Notes: a model not told the origin generated them from the sequence alone. A DNA stretch of 49,505 nt from Hyphomicrobiales bacterium (GCA_900471605.1 UCEY01000034.1:1-49505); one strand, 5' to 3'. Positions 32,004 to 40,665 are shown, counted from the stretch's first letter. Translations and numbers: made by a program.

Positions 32004-33032
32004 ATGATGAAATGGCTGAGTTCGCTTGTCATATTTTCAGCCGTTATGACCGCGGCTACGGCACCGGCGGCGGATCGGCAGGCTCTGCCTGGCTTTACCG
32101 AGGGAGCCGACGTGATCCGGGTTGACACGCAGCAGTCACAGATCGATGAGATCGGCGGCGTTATCTACAGCCAGATCAATTCCCCCCGGTCTGTGCGGGG
32201 CCTGCGCATGACGATGCTTGTACCACGCACTGCCGATTTGAAGCCGGCGATCGTCTATGTGCCGGGCGGGGGCTTCATGTCCACCGACTACGAAAAGTTC
32301 ATTGAGATGCGTATGGCGCTGGCAAAGGCAGGCTTCGTTGTCGCGGCAGCGGAATACCGCGTCGTTCCCGATACCTTTCCATCTCCACTACAGGATGGCA
32401 AGTCGGCTGTCCGCTATCTCCGCGCGCACGCTGCCGACTTCAATATCGATCCGGCGCGGATCGGCGTGCTAGGCGATTCGGCCGGCGGCTGGCTTTCGCA
32501 GATGATGGCGGCGACGAGCAGCGAGAAGGGGTTCGACGAGGGAGACTGGCTGGACCAGTCGTCGGCCGTACAGGCTGCAGTCTCGCTCTACGGTATCTCG
32601 GACCTGCGCAATATCGGCGAGGGCTTCCCGCAAGAGATCCAGAAGGTCCATGAATCCCCGGCCGTCACGGAGGCGCTTCTTGTGCATGGCGCCGCTTTCG
32701 GTCGTTTCGGCGGAGCGACGATCGTGAGCGACCCCGCTAAGGCGCTCGCGGCGAGTCCGATGGGTCACCTGTCTGGCCCCATACCCCCGATGCTCCTGAT
32801 GCACGGCAGTGCCGATCAGGTCGTCTCGCCTGTTCAGAGCAAGCAGATGTTCGAGGCCTTGCGCGGGGGCGGTTCTAAAGTTGATTACGTGCTGGTCGAG
32901 GGCGCTGGGCACGGCGACGGCCATTGGTTCCAGCCGAGTGTGATAAATCGCGTTGTGGCATGGTTTGGCGACACATTGGGCGCTCCGATTCGCGACGCAG
33001 GCAGGAATGCCGGGGCGGCCGCCACTCGATGA
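32004..33032 (+). CDS. exported alpha/beta hydrolase (HSL/BD-FAE-like esterase)
   Basis: A 342-residue hydrolase with a Sec signal peptide (MMKWLSSLVIFSAVMTAATAPAA, cleavage near residue 23). The fold is marked by VYVPGGGF (the HGGGF oxyanion motif with His replaced by Pro), nucleophile elbow GDSAGG, acid in HGSADQVV and catalytic His in EGAGHGDGHW. Length and order fit the carboxylesterase/hormone-sensitive-lipase or feruloyl-esterase-like group. AGGAGG lies 6-9 nt before ATG 32004/32007. It is a single gene behind the structured leader; likely it works in the periplasm on an ester such as an acetylated sugar. Confidence 0.9.
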   Translation: MMKWLSSLVIFSAVMTAATAPAADRQALPGFTEGADVIRVDTQQSQIDEIGGVIYSQINSPRSVRGLRMTMLVPRTADLKPAIVYVPGGGFMSTDYEKFIEMRMALAKAGFVVAAAEYRVVPDTFPSPLQDGKSAVRYLRAHAADFNIDPARIGVLGDSAGGWLSQMMAATSSEKGFDEGDWLDQSSAVQAAVSLYGISDLRNIGEGFPQEIQKVHESPAVTEALLVHGAAFGRFGGATIVSDPAKALAASPMGHLSGPIPPMLLMHGSADQVVSPVQSKQMFEALRGGGSKVDYVLVEGAGHGDGHWFQPSVINRVVAWFGDTLGAPIRDAGRNAGAAATR

Positions 33033-33269
33033 CGGCGATCCCTCCAGACCCCCTCCGAATAGAACTCTCTCCGGTCCGCACTGTATGTTTCTGCGGGTAA
33101 ATCCGCTGGATCGGTGGCTCGCCTTCGTGGCGTGAAACAGGCAGGTGACGATATCACGAGATCGCAGCGGCAAAAAATCCATCGTTGCTGACATAAAACT
33201 CTTACATGCCGAGAGGAAACCTGCTGCCGGCTGGCCCCGGGCCGGGCAAGTGGAAAAGGGCATTCTTGG
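33033..33269. other. 237-nt gap before LacI gene; no gene seen
   Basis: This stretch between two genes on the same strand has no supported coding region. A GC-rich self-complementary run near 33225-33248 may terminate the hydrolase message, but a precise structure was not clear. Confidence 0.4.
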
Positions 33270-34250
33270 ATGACGACATTGCAGCAGGTGGCGATAAGAG
33301 CAGGATGCTCCCTGGCGACCGCGAGCCGGGCGCTCAATCGCAACGGCAATGTCAGCGACCGCATGGTCCGCAGGGTCCGCCGCGCAGCGGCTGAGCTCGG
33401 TTATAAGGCGATACATTCCGCGGCCGGCAGGCCGGGGCAGCGGCCGGTCGTCGGCGTGCTGATCCCCAGCATCACCAATCCCGTCTTCGCCTCGTCGCTT
33501 TCCAGCATCCAGAACCGCATGCTGGTTGCCGGCCATGGCGTGCTGATCGCCCAGTCGAACTACGACCCTGCACGCGAGGCGGACGCGGTCGCCTCGCTTC
33601 TCAACGACCGGCCGACCGGCCTGATCCTGACCGTCTGCGATCCCGGCACGAGCGTCGCCCTCACGTCCTCGCTGCCGCCAACCGTGCTTCTCAACAACCT
33701 GCCGACCTCGCTGTTTCCCGCGGCCGTGACGGTAGACAATCGCGCTGCCGGCCGCGAACTGACCCAGATGCTGATCGATCTCGGCCATCGACGCATCCTG
33801 TTCGTTTCCGGAAATTTCGCGGCTTCCGACCGCGCGCGTCGCCGGCATGAGGGTTATCGCGATGCGATGATCAAGGATGGCATTGCACCGTTGGAAGCGG
33901 TCCAGATCCCTTTCGTCAACGGCTACGATCAGCTTGACCTCGGCGCGGCGCTCGTGGCCGCCACGCCGACCGCGATCATCGCTTCCAACGATCTCCTTGC
34001 GCTCGGCGTCATCGGCGCGCTCAGGCGCGAAGGACTTTCCGTGCCGCGCGATATTTCCGTGGCCGGTTTCGACGGGATCGCCATCGGACGGCTGATGGAT
34101 CCGCCGCTGACCACGGTGGAGATGCCGGATGCGAGCATGGGGGCGGCGGCCGCCTCGCTGCTGCTGGACATTGCGGAAAACGCCGCGCCCGCCCGCCATC
34201 TCGATATCGCCTACACTTTGCGCCGGGGCGGCACGGTGCGTGCCATCTGA
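33270..34250 (+). CDS. LacI family transcriptional regulator
   Basis: A 326-residue LacI/GalR-type regulator. Residues 2-46 form the HTH and hinge (TLQQVAIRAGCSLATASRALN, VSDRMVRRVRRAAAELGY), then a type I periplasmic-binding-fold effector domain with GVLIPSITNPVFASSL, SNDLLALGVIGALR and PRDISVAGFDGIAIG. AAGGG precedes the ATG. It converges on the Ugp-like transporter operon; the terminator at 34274-34299 lies between them. It probably controls that operon or the hydrolase upstream by sensing a sugar. Confidence 0.93.
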   Translation: MTTLQQVAIRAGCSLATASRALNRNGNVSDRMVRRVRRAAAELGYKAIHSAAGRPGQRPVVGVLIPSITNPVFASSLSSIQNRMLVAGHGVLIAQSNYDPAREADAVASLLNDRPTGLILTVCDPGTSVALTSSLPPTVLLNNLPTSLFPAAVTVDNRAAGRELTQMLIDLGHRRILFVSGNFAASDRARRRHEGYRDAMIKDGIAPLEAVQIPFVNGYDQLDLGAALVAATPTAIIASNDLLALGVIGALRREGLSVPRDISVAGFDGIAIGRLMDPPLTTVEMPDASMGAAAASLLLDIAENAAPARHLDIAYTLRRGGTVRAI

Positions 34251-34273
34251 ACGTCGCCCCTCGATACAAAAAT

Positions 34274-34299
34274 CGCCACCTCCGGGATCGGAGGCGGCG
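34274..34299. terminator. bidirectional intrinsic terminator
   Basis: CGCC/GGCG and CCTCCG/CGGAGG stems with one mismatch close a GGAT loop. On the minus strand it is followed by ATTTTTG, a T-run ending the transporter operon; on the plus strand ACTTTCTC follows the LacI gene. Confidence 0.75.
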
Positions 34300-34321
34300 A
34301 CTTTCTCGGTCGGTTATGCGA

Positions 34322-35587
34322 TCAGCTGCGCGGCAGCAGGCCTTTCACTTCTGAAGCGGCGTCTTCGAGCGCCTGCTTCGGGGTGGCCTGCTGCTCGACG
34401 ATGCGCGACAGGTTCTCGACGATTGCCTGGGTGACCTTGACGCCGTTGGTGCCCGGGAAGGCGTACCACGGAACCATGCGGTCCATCTGGCTGAGGCCGG
34501 CGACGAACAGCGGGTTCTGCTTGTAGAAGTTGCCGAGATACTCTGGCGACTTGGCGGCAAGCTCATTGTTCGGGACGTAGCCGGTGCCCGGAACGACGAC
34601 CGAGGCGCCGTAGGGGCCGGCGGCGAACTTGGCGAACTTCCAGGCGGCCTGCTGCTTTTCGGCATTGCGGGCGAGGATGACGACGGCATTGCCGCCGGTC
34701 GGCAGCTTGCCCTTGACCGGGTCGATCAGCGGGATCTGCGCGGTGCGCAGGTCGAACTTGTCGCCGACGCTCTTGATCGTGTTGCGCAGAGCGCCGGTCG
34801 TCTTGAACTCGATGCCGACCTTGCCGGCGAAGAAGGCCTGTTCACCGGCCTGGGCGGTGAACACGGGCAGGCCACCCTTCTTGACCATCTGGTCGAGAAC
34901 GTTGACGGCCTTTTCACCTTCCGGGCCTGCGAATGCGACGGACTTTTCGTCGGCGCCCAGCATCTGGCCGCCAGCGCCGAACAGAAGTGCCGAGAACATC
35001 CAGTCGTCGCCCTGCCAGCGGAAGTCGATGCCTTCGACGCCGTTGCCGAGCGCCTTGATCTTGGCGCCGAGCGCGATGACTTCGTCCCAGGTCTTCGGGG
35101 GAACGTCCGGATTGCCGCCGGCAGCCTTCACCAGGTCGGCATTGTAGTACATGATCGGGTTCGACGTCGCGAAAGCGAGGCCGACCTGCTTGCCCTTGAC
35201 CTGGGCGAGCTTGAGGATGTTCTCGGAAAAGCCGAGCTTGCCCATATCGCCTTCCTTGGCGATGAACGGAGCGAGATCGACCGGGATGTCTCGCTCCTGG
35301 ACCATGCGCAGGCGGTTGAGGCCGATAAAGGTCAGGTCCGGCATTTCCGCCGTGCCGGCCTGGCGCATGATGAGCTGGATGCCCTCTTCATAGGTGGCCG
35401 ACGGATTGGCGAACTGGATCTTGATGTCCGGATTTTCTTCCATGAACTTCTTCGAGATCGTGTCCATCACGTCCTTGAAGAAGCCCGGCATCGGGTAATG
35501 CACGGTCAATGTCGTTTCGGCATGGGCCGGAAGCGACACCGTCATGGCAATCGCCGCGGCGGCGACAAACTTGGTGATATGCTTCAT
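34322..35587 (-). CDS. carbohydrate-type ABC transporter substrate-binding protein (family 1, UgpB-like)
   Basis: A 421-residue periplasmic protein with a Sec signal (MKHITKFVAAAAIAMTVSLPAHA, about 23 residues). Mature features are HYPMPGFFKDVMDTISKKFMEENPDIKIQF, MYYNADLVKAAGG, PKTWDEVIALGAKIKA and PTGGNAVVILARNAEKQQAAWKFAKF, standard for SBP_bac_1 proteins of the maltose/UgpB group. It is the last gene of the leftward operon (25 nt after the permease). UgpB-like ligands include glycerol-3-phosphate and glycerophosphodiesters as well as oligosaccharides; the metallophosphoesterase in the operon hints at a phosphodiester. Confidence 0.93.
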   Translation of the reverse strand: MKHITKFVAAAAIAMTVSLPAHAETTLTVHYPMPGFFKDVMDTISKKFMEENPDIKIQFANPSATYEEGIQLIMRQAGTAEMPDLTFIGLNRLRMVQERDIPVDLAPFIAKEGDMGKLGFSENILKLAQVKGKQVGLAFATSNPIMYYNADLVKAAGGNPDVPPKTWDEVIALGAKIKALGNGVEGIDFRWQGDDWMFSALLFGAGGQMLGADEKSVAFAGPEGEKAVNVLDQMVKKGGLPVFTAQAGEQAFFAGKVGIEFKTTGALRNTIKSVGDKFDLRTAQIPLIDPVKGKLPTGGNAVVILARNAEKQQAAWKFAKFAAGPYGASVVVPGTGYVPNNELAAKSPEYLGNFYKQNPLFVAGLSQMDRMVPWYAFPGTNGVKVTQAIVENLSRIVEQQATPKQALEDAASEVKGLLPRS

Positions 35588-35612
35588 CGCATGGTCTCCT
35601 GGTTGATGCCGG

Positions 35613-36449
35613 TCAGCCTTTGAGACCGGTCATTGTGATGCCCTCGACGAAGCGCTTCTGTGCCAGAAGGAAAGCCGCAACGAGGGGTGTGGTGATGATC
35701 AGCGTGGCGGCCATCAGCGCGCCGTAGTCGTCTCCCGCCTCGGCGGCGCGGAAATAGAGAAGGCCGAGCGGCGGTGTCGCGTAGGCCTGGTTGGAAACGA
35801 CGATCAGCGGCCAGTAGAGGTCGTTCCAGTGGGCGACGACCGAGAAGATCGCGAAGGCGGTGATCGCCGGCCAGGCATTGGGCACGATGACGCGGGCGAT
35901 GATGCCGGTTTCCGACATGCCGTCGAGGCGGGCGGCGTGGATCAGGTCGTCCGGCATGGCGCGGAAGAATTGCAGAAACAGGAAGATGCCGAACACCGAG
36001 ATGGTGAAGGGAGCGACCAGCGCGAAGTAGCTGTTGAGCACCGACATGCGGTCGAAGGCGACGTAGAGCGGCAGGGCGGTGGCATGGATCGGCACCAGGA
36101 GGCCGAGCATGACCAGCACCATCATCAGCCTTGCGGCGCGGAATTTCAGCTTCGCCATGGCATAGGCGCAGGGTATGGCGATGATCACCTGGAAAACGAA
36201 GATCAGGACGCAGACCACAACGCCATTCCACAACAGCGTCGTCATCGAGACGCGGGTCAGCGCCTTGGTGAAATTGGCGACATAGGACCAGTGCTGCGGG
36301 ACGAGCGACAGCGACGAGGAGAAGATGTCGCTTTGCGCCTTGCCGGCGGTCGAGATCATGAAGATGTAGGGGGCGAGGAAGATCACCGCACCGAAGATCA
36401 GGATCGACAGGCGGACGGCGCGCCCGAAAGTGAAGGCCTGCGCGTTCAT
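35613..36449 (-). CDS. carbohydrate ABC transporter permease (MalG/UgpE-like)
   Basis: A 278-residue inner-membrane permease with six predicted spans. The ATPase-contact loop HAARLDGMSETGIIARVIVPNAWPA is the EAA motif; PLYVAFDRMSVLNSYFALV and a final QKRFVEGITMTGLKG are MalG-family hallmarks. ATG 36449 overlaps the upstream permease stop by 4 nt (ATGA); a longer frame extends to 36710 inside that gene and is rejected. It pairs with the MalF/UgpA-like subunit. Confidence 0.94.
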   Translation of the reverse strand: MNAQAFTFGRAVRLSILIFGAVIFLAPYIFMISTAGKAQSDIFSSSLSLVPQHWSYVANFTKALTRVSMTTLLWNGVVVCVLIFVFQVIIAIPCAYAMAKLKFRAARLMMVLVMLGLLVPIHATALPLYVAFDRMSVLNSYFALVAPFTISVFGIFLFLQFFRAMPDDLIHAARLDGMSETGIIARVIVPNAWPAITAFAIFSVVAHWNDLYWPLIVVSNQAYATPPLGLLYFRAAEAGDDYGALMAATLIITTPLVAAFLLAQKRFVEGITMTGLKG

Positions 36450-37378
36450 GAGTAGTGCACCTGCTTGTCCTGGATCCGGTACTGGAGGAACATCAGCACC
36501 ACCAGGATGATCAGGAAAACCACCGTCATCGCCGAGGCGTAACCGACCTTCAGGTAGACGAACCCTTCCTGGTAGATGGTGAAGAGCAGCACTTCGGAAG
36601 CCTTGTTCGGTCCGCCTTCGGTCAGCGTCTTCACCGTTTCGAAGACCTTGACCGCGTTGATGATGCTGATCGTGGTGACGAACAGCGTCGTTGGACCGAG
36701 CATCGGCCATGTGACCAGCCGGAACCGGTCGAAGGCGGAGCGGGCGCCGTCGACATGCGCGGCCTGATAGAGTTCGCGAGGGATCGCGGTGAGGCCTGCG
36801 AGGAACAGGACGAGATTGAAGCCGACCGACTGCCAGATGCCGATGATCGACAGGCTGTAGAGGACGGATGTCGAGGCCCCGAGCCAGTTGGGGCGCGGCA
36901 GGCCGCCGAGCGCCAGAAGCGCGTTGATCGGCCCGATCGTCGGGTGGAAGAGATATTGCCAGACGGTCGCCATGGCGACGAGCAGCGAGGCGACCGGCAG
37001 GAAATAGGCGGTTCTGAAGAAGGACCGGCCGATATTCTCGCTTTCGATCAGCATCGCCAGACCGAGCGCCATGAAGATCGAGACGGGTGCGACGATCGCC
37101 GTGTAGACAGTCGTGTTCCAGAGCGAGCGGCGGAACGTGCGGTCAGTGAAGAGATCGGCGTAATTGTCGAAACCGACGAAGCGGAAGCCGGCATAACCGA
37201 GCTCGTAGTCGGTGAAGCCGAATATGATGACCAGGGCAACCGGCAGCAGGATGAAGACGAACAGAAGCACCATCGCCGGCAGCGACAGGGCGAGTGCGGC
37301 GCGCGCTTCCTGGCGTTCGGCGGCCGAGCGGACGGGTTTCCTGACGATCGGAGTCGCCGTGGCGATCGCCTCAGCCAT
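36446..37378 (-). CDS. carbohydrate ABC transporter permease (MalF/UgpA-like)
   Basis: A 310-residue inner-membrane permease with about six spans after a charged N-terminus of 28 residues. LPAMVLLFVFILLPVALVIIFGFTDYEL, IFMALGLAMLIES and the coupling loop QAAHVDGARSAFDRFRLVTWPMLGP are typical of UgpA/MalF. It overlaps the ATPase gene by 8 nt and the next permease by 4 nt. With the MalG-like subunit it forms the transport channel. Confidence 0.94.
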   Translation of the reverse strand: MAEAIATATPIVRKPVRSAAERQEARAALALSLPAMVLLFVFILLPVALVIIFGFTDYELGYAGFRFVGFDNYADLFTDRTFRRSLWNTTVYTAIVAPVSIFMALGLAMLIESENIGRSFFRTAYFLPVASLLVAMATVWQYLFHPTIGPINALLALGGLPRPNWLGASTSVLYSLSIIGIWQSVGFNLVLFLAGLTAIPRELYQAAHVDGARSAFDRFRLVTWPMLGPTTLFVTTISIINAVKVFETVKTLTEGGPNKASEVLLFTIYQEGFVYLKVGYASAMTVVFLIILVVLMFLQYRIQDKQVHYS

Positions 37379-38540
37379 GGGCCGTCTCCAGCGGAGCGGC
37401 GGCGCCCATCAGTTCCGGGCGCAGACGATGACCATCTTCGGCGAAGACGAAAAGCCGGTCTGCGTCGAAGTCGAGACGTACCGGCATGGCGGCGGCAAGA
37501 CCGGCGCCTTCGGCGGGCGAAAGCTTGGCGACGACCGGTTCGCCGATCGCATCCAGCCGGCAATAGGCGATGATCTCGGAGCCCAGGAATTCGAGGCGCT
37601 CGATACGGGCCGGCAGGCCCTGCTGGCCGGATCGATGGACGCGGACGAATTCCGGGCGGATGCCGATCGTCACCGGCGCACCGGCTGAGACCGTTTCGCG
37701 GGAGAGGCCGAGGCTGACATCGCCGAGTGTTATCCTGCCGTCGGCACCGACCACGGACTGGAAGAGGTTGATGCGCGGCTGTCCGATGAAGCGGGCCACT
37801 TCGACATGGGCCGGATCGTCGTAGATGACCTGTGGCGATGCGAGCTGCAGCAGCGAACCGCCGATCATCACGGCCACGCGGTCGGCCATGGACAGCGCTT
37901 CCGCCTGGTCATGGGTGACGTAGAGCGTCGGCACGCCGGCGCGGCGGTGCAATTCGACGATCTCGCCGCGGGCATGGACGCGCAGGTTGGCGTCGAGGTT
38001 TGAAAGCGGCTCGTCCATCAGGAAGACCGCCGGGCGGCGCACCATGGCGCGGCCGAGCGCGACGCGCTGGCGCTGGCCACCGGACATCTGGCCGGGCTTG
38101 CGATCGAGCAGGTGGTCGATCTTCAGCGATACCGCCATCTCGCGCACGTCGCGCTTGATTTCGGTTATCGCCTTGCGCTGGCCGGGCATAAGCGGGCCGA
38201 CCAGCGGCAGTCGCTGCGCGCCCGTCAGCCTGCGCATCACCAGCGGTACGGCGATGTTCTGCGCGGCCGTCAGATGAGGATAGAGCGCGTAGGACTGGAA
38301 CACCATGGCGATGTTGCGGTCGGCCGCCGGTACCGAAGACAGGTCGCGATCACCGAGCATGATCTCGCCGGCGTCGGCGCTCTCGAGGCCGGCGAGGATG
38401 CGCAGAAGCGTGCTCTTGCCGCAGCCGGACGGGCCGACGAGGGCGATGAACTCGCCCGGACCGGCATCCAGGCTGACCCCCTTGAGGATGGCATTGCCGG
38501 AGAAGGATTTTTCAATGCCGCGAAGCGAAAGAGCGGTCAT
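37371..38540 (-). CDS. sugar/glycerophosphate-type ABC transporter ATP-binding protein (UgpC/MsmX-like)
   Basis: A 389-residue ATPase with a C-terminal TOBE/OB regulatory domain. Walker A GPSGCGKST is at 36-44, signature MSGGQRQR at 152-159, followed by Walker B and the VTHDQAEALSMAD switch. Compared with usual members about 15-17 extra residues sit at about 105-122 (LTGAQRLPLVGPLMPGQRKA) between the Q-loop and the signature helix. It overlaps the metallophosphoesterase gene by 4 nt and the permease by 8 nt, so the operon is tightly coupled. The single ATPase presumably forms a homodimer. Confidence 0.94.
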   Translation of the reverse strand: MTALSLRGIEKSFSGNAILKGVSLDAGPGEFIALVGPSGCGKSTLLRILAGLESADAGEIMLGDRDLSSVPAADRNIAMVFQSYALYPHLTAAQNIAVPLVMRRLTGAQRLPLVGPLMPGQRKAITEIKRDVREMAVSLKIDHLLDRKPGQMSGGQRQRVALGRAMVRRPAVFLMDEPLSNLDANLRVHARGEIVELHRRAGVPTLYVTHDQAEALSMADRVAVMIGGSLLQLASPQVIYDDPAHVEVARFIGQPRINLFQSVVGADGRITLGDVSLGLSRETVSAGAPVTIGIRPEFVRVHRSGQQGLPARIERLEFLGSEIIAYCRLDAIGEPVVAKLSPAEGAGLAAAMPVRLDFDADRLFVFAEDGHRLRPELMGAAAPLETAHG

Positions 38541-39367
38541 TCGGCGCTCTCCGTTTGCTTGGAATTGGTCGGATAGACTTCCTCGATGACGTCGTCGAGG
38601 ACATAGGCCGTCATGCCGGGCACGGCGACGATATCGCTTTGAACGTTGTCGCCGAATTCGTGCACGACGGCGCCGACCAGCCGCTCGCCCGGCATTTCGC
38701 GCACCATCTTGTCGAGGATGAAGGCGGCCGACGGACCCCAGGTCAGGGCGGTGTTCTCGAAACGGCCCTGCCAGGCCCAGTGCAGGTGACCGCTTGCGAA
38801 CAGCGCCACGTCATGGGCGGCGATCAGGTCGTAGAGACGCTTGCGTTGTGCCGGGCGGACGCTCCAGTAACCGGTGTCGCCTTCATGCGGCTCGTCGACG
38901 AACAGCGGCTTGTGGGCAAACAGCGCGATGCGGCGGCCGCGGCGCTCTTCCAGGGTTTCGCGCAGCCATTCGAACTGGGCTTCTTCTTCCTCGTCCTCAT
39001 GACCGAGCAGGAGTGAATTGAGGCCGACGAAACGCCAGTCGGCGGTATCTTCGAACCAGCGGTCCTCTCCGACGAGGTCCCGCCAGCGCTTGAGGCGCCC
39101 GGCGTTGACCGGCTGTTCGGAACCCGGCAGGTGGCCGACATCGTGATTGCCCGGCAAGATCAGCATCGGGATCGACGTCTGCCGCATCAGGTCCATGCAG
39201 AACGTGATGTCGCCCGGCTTGTCGGCGCCATCGACGGTCAGATCCCCCGTATGGATGATGAGATCGGCCCGGGTGTCCTCGATCCAGGTCAGCAGCGGCG
39301 CCCAGTTGCCGTTGAAATGCGTCTTTTCGGGGCTGAAATGGGTATCGGTAATCTGGATGATCTTCAC
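38537..39367 (-). CDS. class III metallophosphoesterase (GpdQ/CpdA-like)
   Basis: A 276-residue dimetal phosphodiesterase with all motifs: Asp8 and His10 (DTH), GDL at 41-43, GNHD at 73-76, His152 (FAHKPL) and GHLH at 193-196. GTG 39367 is preferred because GGAGAG lies 6 nt upstream and the protein then begins KIIQITDTHF as in the family; a TTG at 39388 adds seven residues. It is first in the Ugp-like operon and overlaps the ATPase gene. Relatives hydrolyse glycerophosphodiesters or cyclic nucleotides; context favours glycerophosphodiester breakdown, but cAMP phosphodiesterase activity remains possible. No signal peptide, so cytoplasmic. Confidence 0.92.
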   Translation of the reverse strand: MKIIQITDTHFSPEKTHFNGNWAPLLTWIEDTRADLIIHTGDLTVDGADKPGDITFCMDLMRQTSIPMLILPGNHDVGHLPGSEQPVNAGRLKRWRDLVGEDRWFEDTADWRFVGLNSLLLGHEDEEEEAQFEWLRETLEERRGRRIALFAHKPLFVDEPHEGDTGYWSVRPAQRKRLYDLIAAHDVALFASGHLHWAWQGRFENTALTWGPSAAFILDKMVREMPGERLVGAVVHEFGDNVQSDIVAVPGMTAYVLDDVIEEVYPTNSKQTESAE

Positions 39368-39394
39368 GGCAGCTCTCCGGTCTCGCAAATACCT

Positions 39395-39408
39395 TTCGCA
39401 AGTGCGAA
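39395..39408. promoter_or_regulatory. LacI-type palindrome upstream of metallophosphoesterase operon
   Basis: TTCGCA-AG-TGCGAA is a 6-bp inverted repeat with 2-nt spacer, 27 nt upstream of the GTG start at 39367. Position fits an operator for one of the two nearby LacI regulators. It lacks a perfect central CG. Confidence 0.4.
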
Positions 39409-39519
39409 GGTGTTTACGGTTCCTTAGAGCCCTATCGTGTCAGGCCGGTTACAGAGTTTTCCAGCCTTCTTTCATTTCTGTCACAAAACTGCAAAGCAGG
39501 CGTTTTCCGGCCCGTCCCT

Positions 39520-40536
39520 TCACCCGCTGTCGCCGTCGACGAGCGACATCGGCCAGAGTTTCCTGCGCACGACCTGAGGGTAAAGATCCTCATAAGCGGG
39601 CATGGTCGACAGCAGGCTTTCGGCAAGCGCGATGCCGAGATCCCTGAGGGAGAGCTCGAAGCCCGTCAGGCTCGGGGAGAGAAACCGTGCCTGCGGGCTC
39701 TGGCGGCCGATGATGGCGAGGTCGCGGCCCGGTCGGAGGCCAACCTCTTCGAGGCCATGGTACAGTCCTGTCACCAGGGTCTCGTTGACGAGGATGACGG
39801 CCGAGGGCGGCTCGAGACTGTCCCTGATCTGCCGGGCGACCGCGTAACCTCCCGCTTCGTTGGGAGTGGTGCGGAAAATGCAATCTTCGGCAAGCGTGAG
39901 GTCGTGCCGCGCCAGGACCATCCGGCAGCGTTCGATAAAGACATAACCGAGATTGAGATCCCCGTGGGGCCAGACGAAGCCTATGCGAGTGTGCCCGCCG
40001 CGCACCAGACGCTCGATCGACATTTCCGCCATGCCCTCGAAATCCAGATCGATCCATGGCTGGCCGACATCGGTGAGGCTGCGTCCCAGGGTGATGAAGG
40101 GAATGGAATGCCGTGCGAGAAGCTCCAGGCGCGGATCATGACGACGCGTCGCCGACAGGATGATCCCGTCTGCGAAACCGCGCGCAACCATCCGCTTGAG
40201 GTAGTCGTCTGGATCCTCCTCGGACGAACACAGAAGCGCGACGAGATCGAGCTTGTGGCGCGCCAGCACGGTCTGCACCCCGTCAAAGACGCTCATGAAG
40301 AAGATATCGCCCTGGCCGGTGATTTCCCGGCCGGTCTGCATCATGAAGCCGATCACCCCCGTCGAGCCCTTGCGCAGCGCCCGCCCGGACTGGTTGGCGA
40401 CATAACCGAGACGTTCGGCGGCTTCGAGGACACGCCGGCGCGTTTCCTCGTTCACGTCCGGCTTGCCGTTCAGTGCGCGCGAGACCGTGCCGATCGAAAT
40501 GTCGAGGTGTTCCGCCAGCCGCCGAATGCCTTTCAT
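39520..40536 (-). CDS. LacI family transcriptional regulator
   Basis: A 338-residue LacI-type regulator. The HTH and hinge (residues 1-50) read GIRRLAEHLDISIGTVSRALN, VNEETRRRVLEAAERLGY and QSGRALRKGS; the effector domain follows with GVIGFMMQTGR, FGxPWIDLDF-like stretch and GRDLAIIGRQSPQ. It is divergent from the Gfo/Idh operon, whose promoter is bracketed by two LacI-type palindromes (40554-40569, 40608-40621), the nearer one 18 nt from its own start. It is therefore most likely autoregulated and the repressor of that operon; the divergent MPE operon downstream on the same strand is a second candidate. Confidence 0.94.
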   Translation of the reverse strand: MKGIRRLAEHLDISIGTVSRALNGKPDVNEETRRRVLEAAERLGYVANQSGRALRKGSTGVIGFMMQTGREITGQGDIFFMSVFDGVQTVLARHKLDLVALLCSSEEDPDDYLKRMVARGFADGIILSATRRHDPRLELLARHSIPFITLGRSLTDVGQPWIDLDFEGMAEMSIERLVRGGHTRIGFVWPHGDLNLGYVFIERCRMVLARHDLTLAEDCIFRTTPNEAGGYAVARQIRDSLEPPSAVILVNETLVTGLYHGLEEVGLRPGRDLAIIGRQSPQARFLSPSLTGFELSLRDLGIALAESLLSTMPAYEDLYPQVVRRKLWPMSLVDGDSG

Positions 40537-40553
40537 GAGCCCGTCCTATCAGA

Positions 40554-40569
40554 CCGTAATCGTTTTCGG
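40554..40569. promoter_or_regulatory. LacI-type operator O1 (imperfect)
   Basis: CCGTAATCGTTTTCGG is a 16-bp palindrome with a central CG and two mismatched pairs. Its centre is 53 bp from that of O2, close to five helical turns. Confidence 0.55.
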
Positions 40570-40577
40570 AAATCCTA

Positions 40578-40607
40578 TTGACAGAAACCATGATCTGTAA
40601 ATAGGAT
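40578..40607 (+). promoter_or_regulatory. promoter of the Gfo/Idh sugar operon
   Basis: TTGACA (40578-40583), 18-nt spacer and TAGGAT (40602-40607) lie between O1 and O2. The start of transcription would fall in O2. Confidence 0.5.
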
Positions 40608-40621
40608 CGTAAACGTTTACG
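40608..40621. promoter_or_regulatory. LacI-type operator O2 (perfect)
   Basis: CGTAAACGTTTACG is a perfect 14-bp palindrome with the central CG typical of LacI/GalR operators. It abuts the -10 element, so a bound repressor would block transcription. Confidence 0.7.
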
Positions 40622-40665
40622 GAAACCGGTGAAGGAGCATCGGCACCGTCTGCGAGGAGGACATC

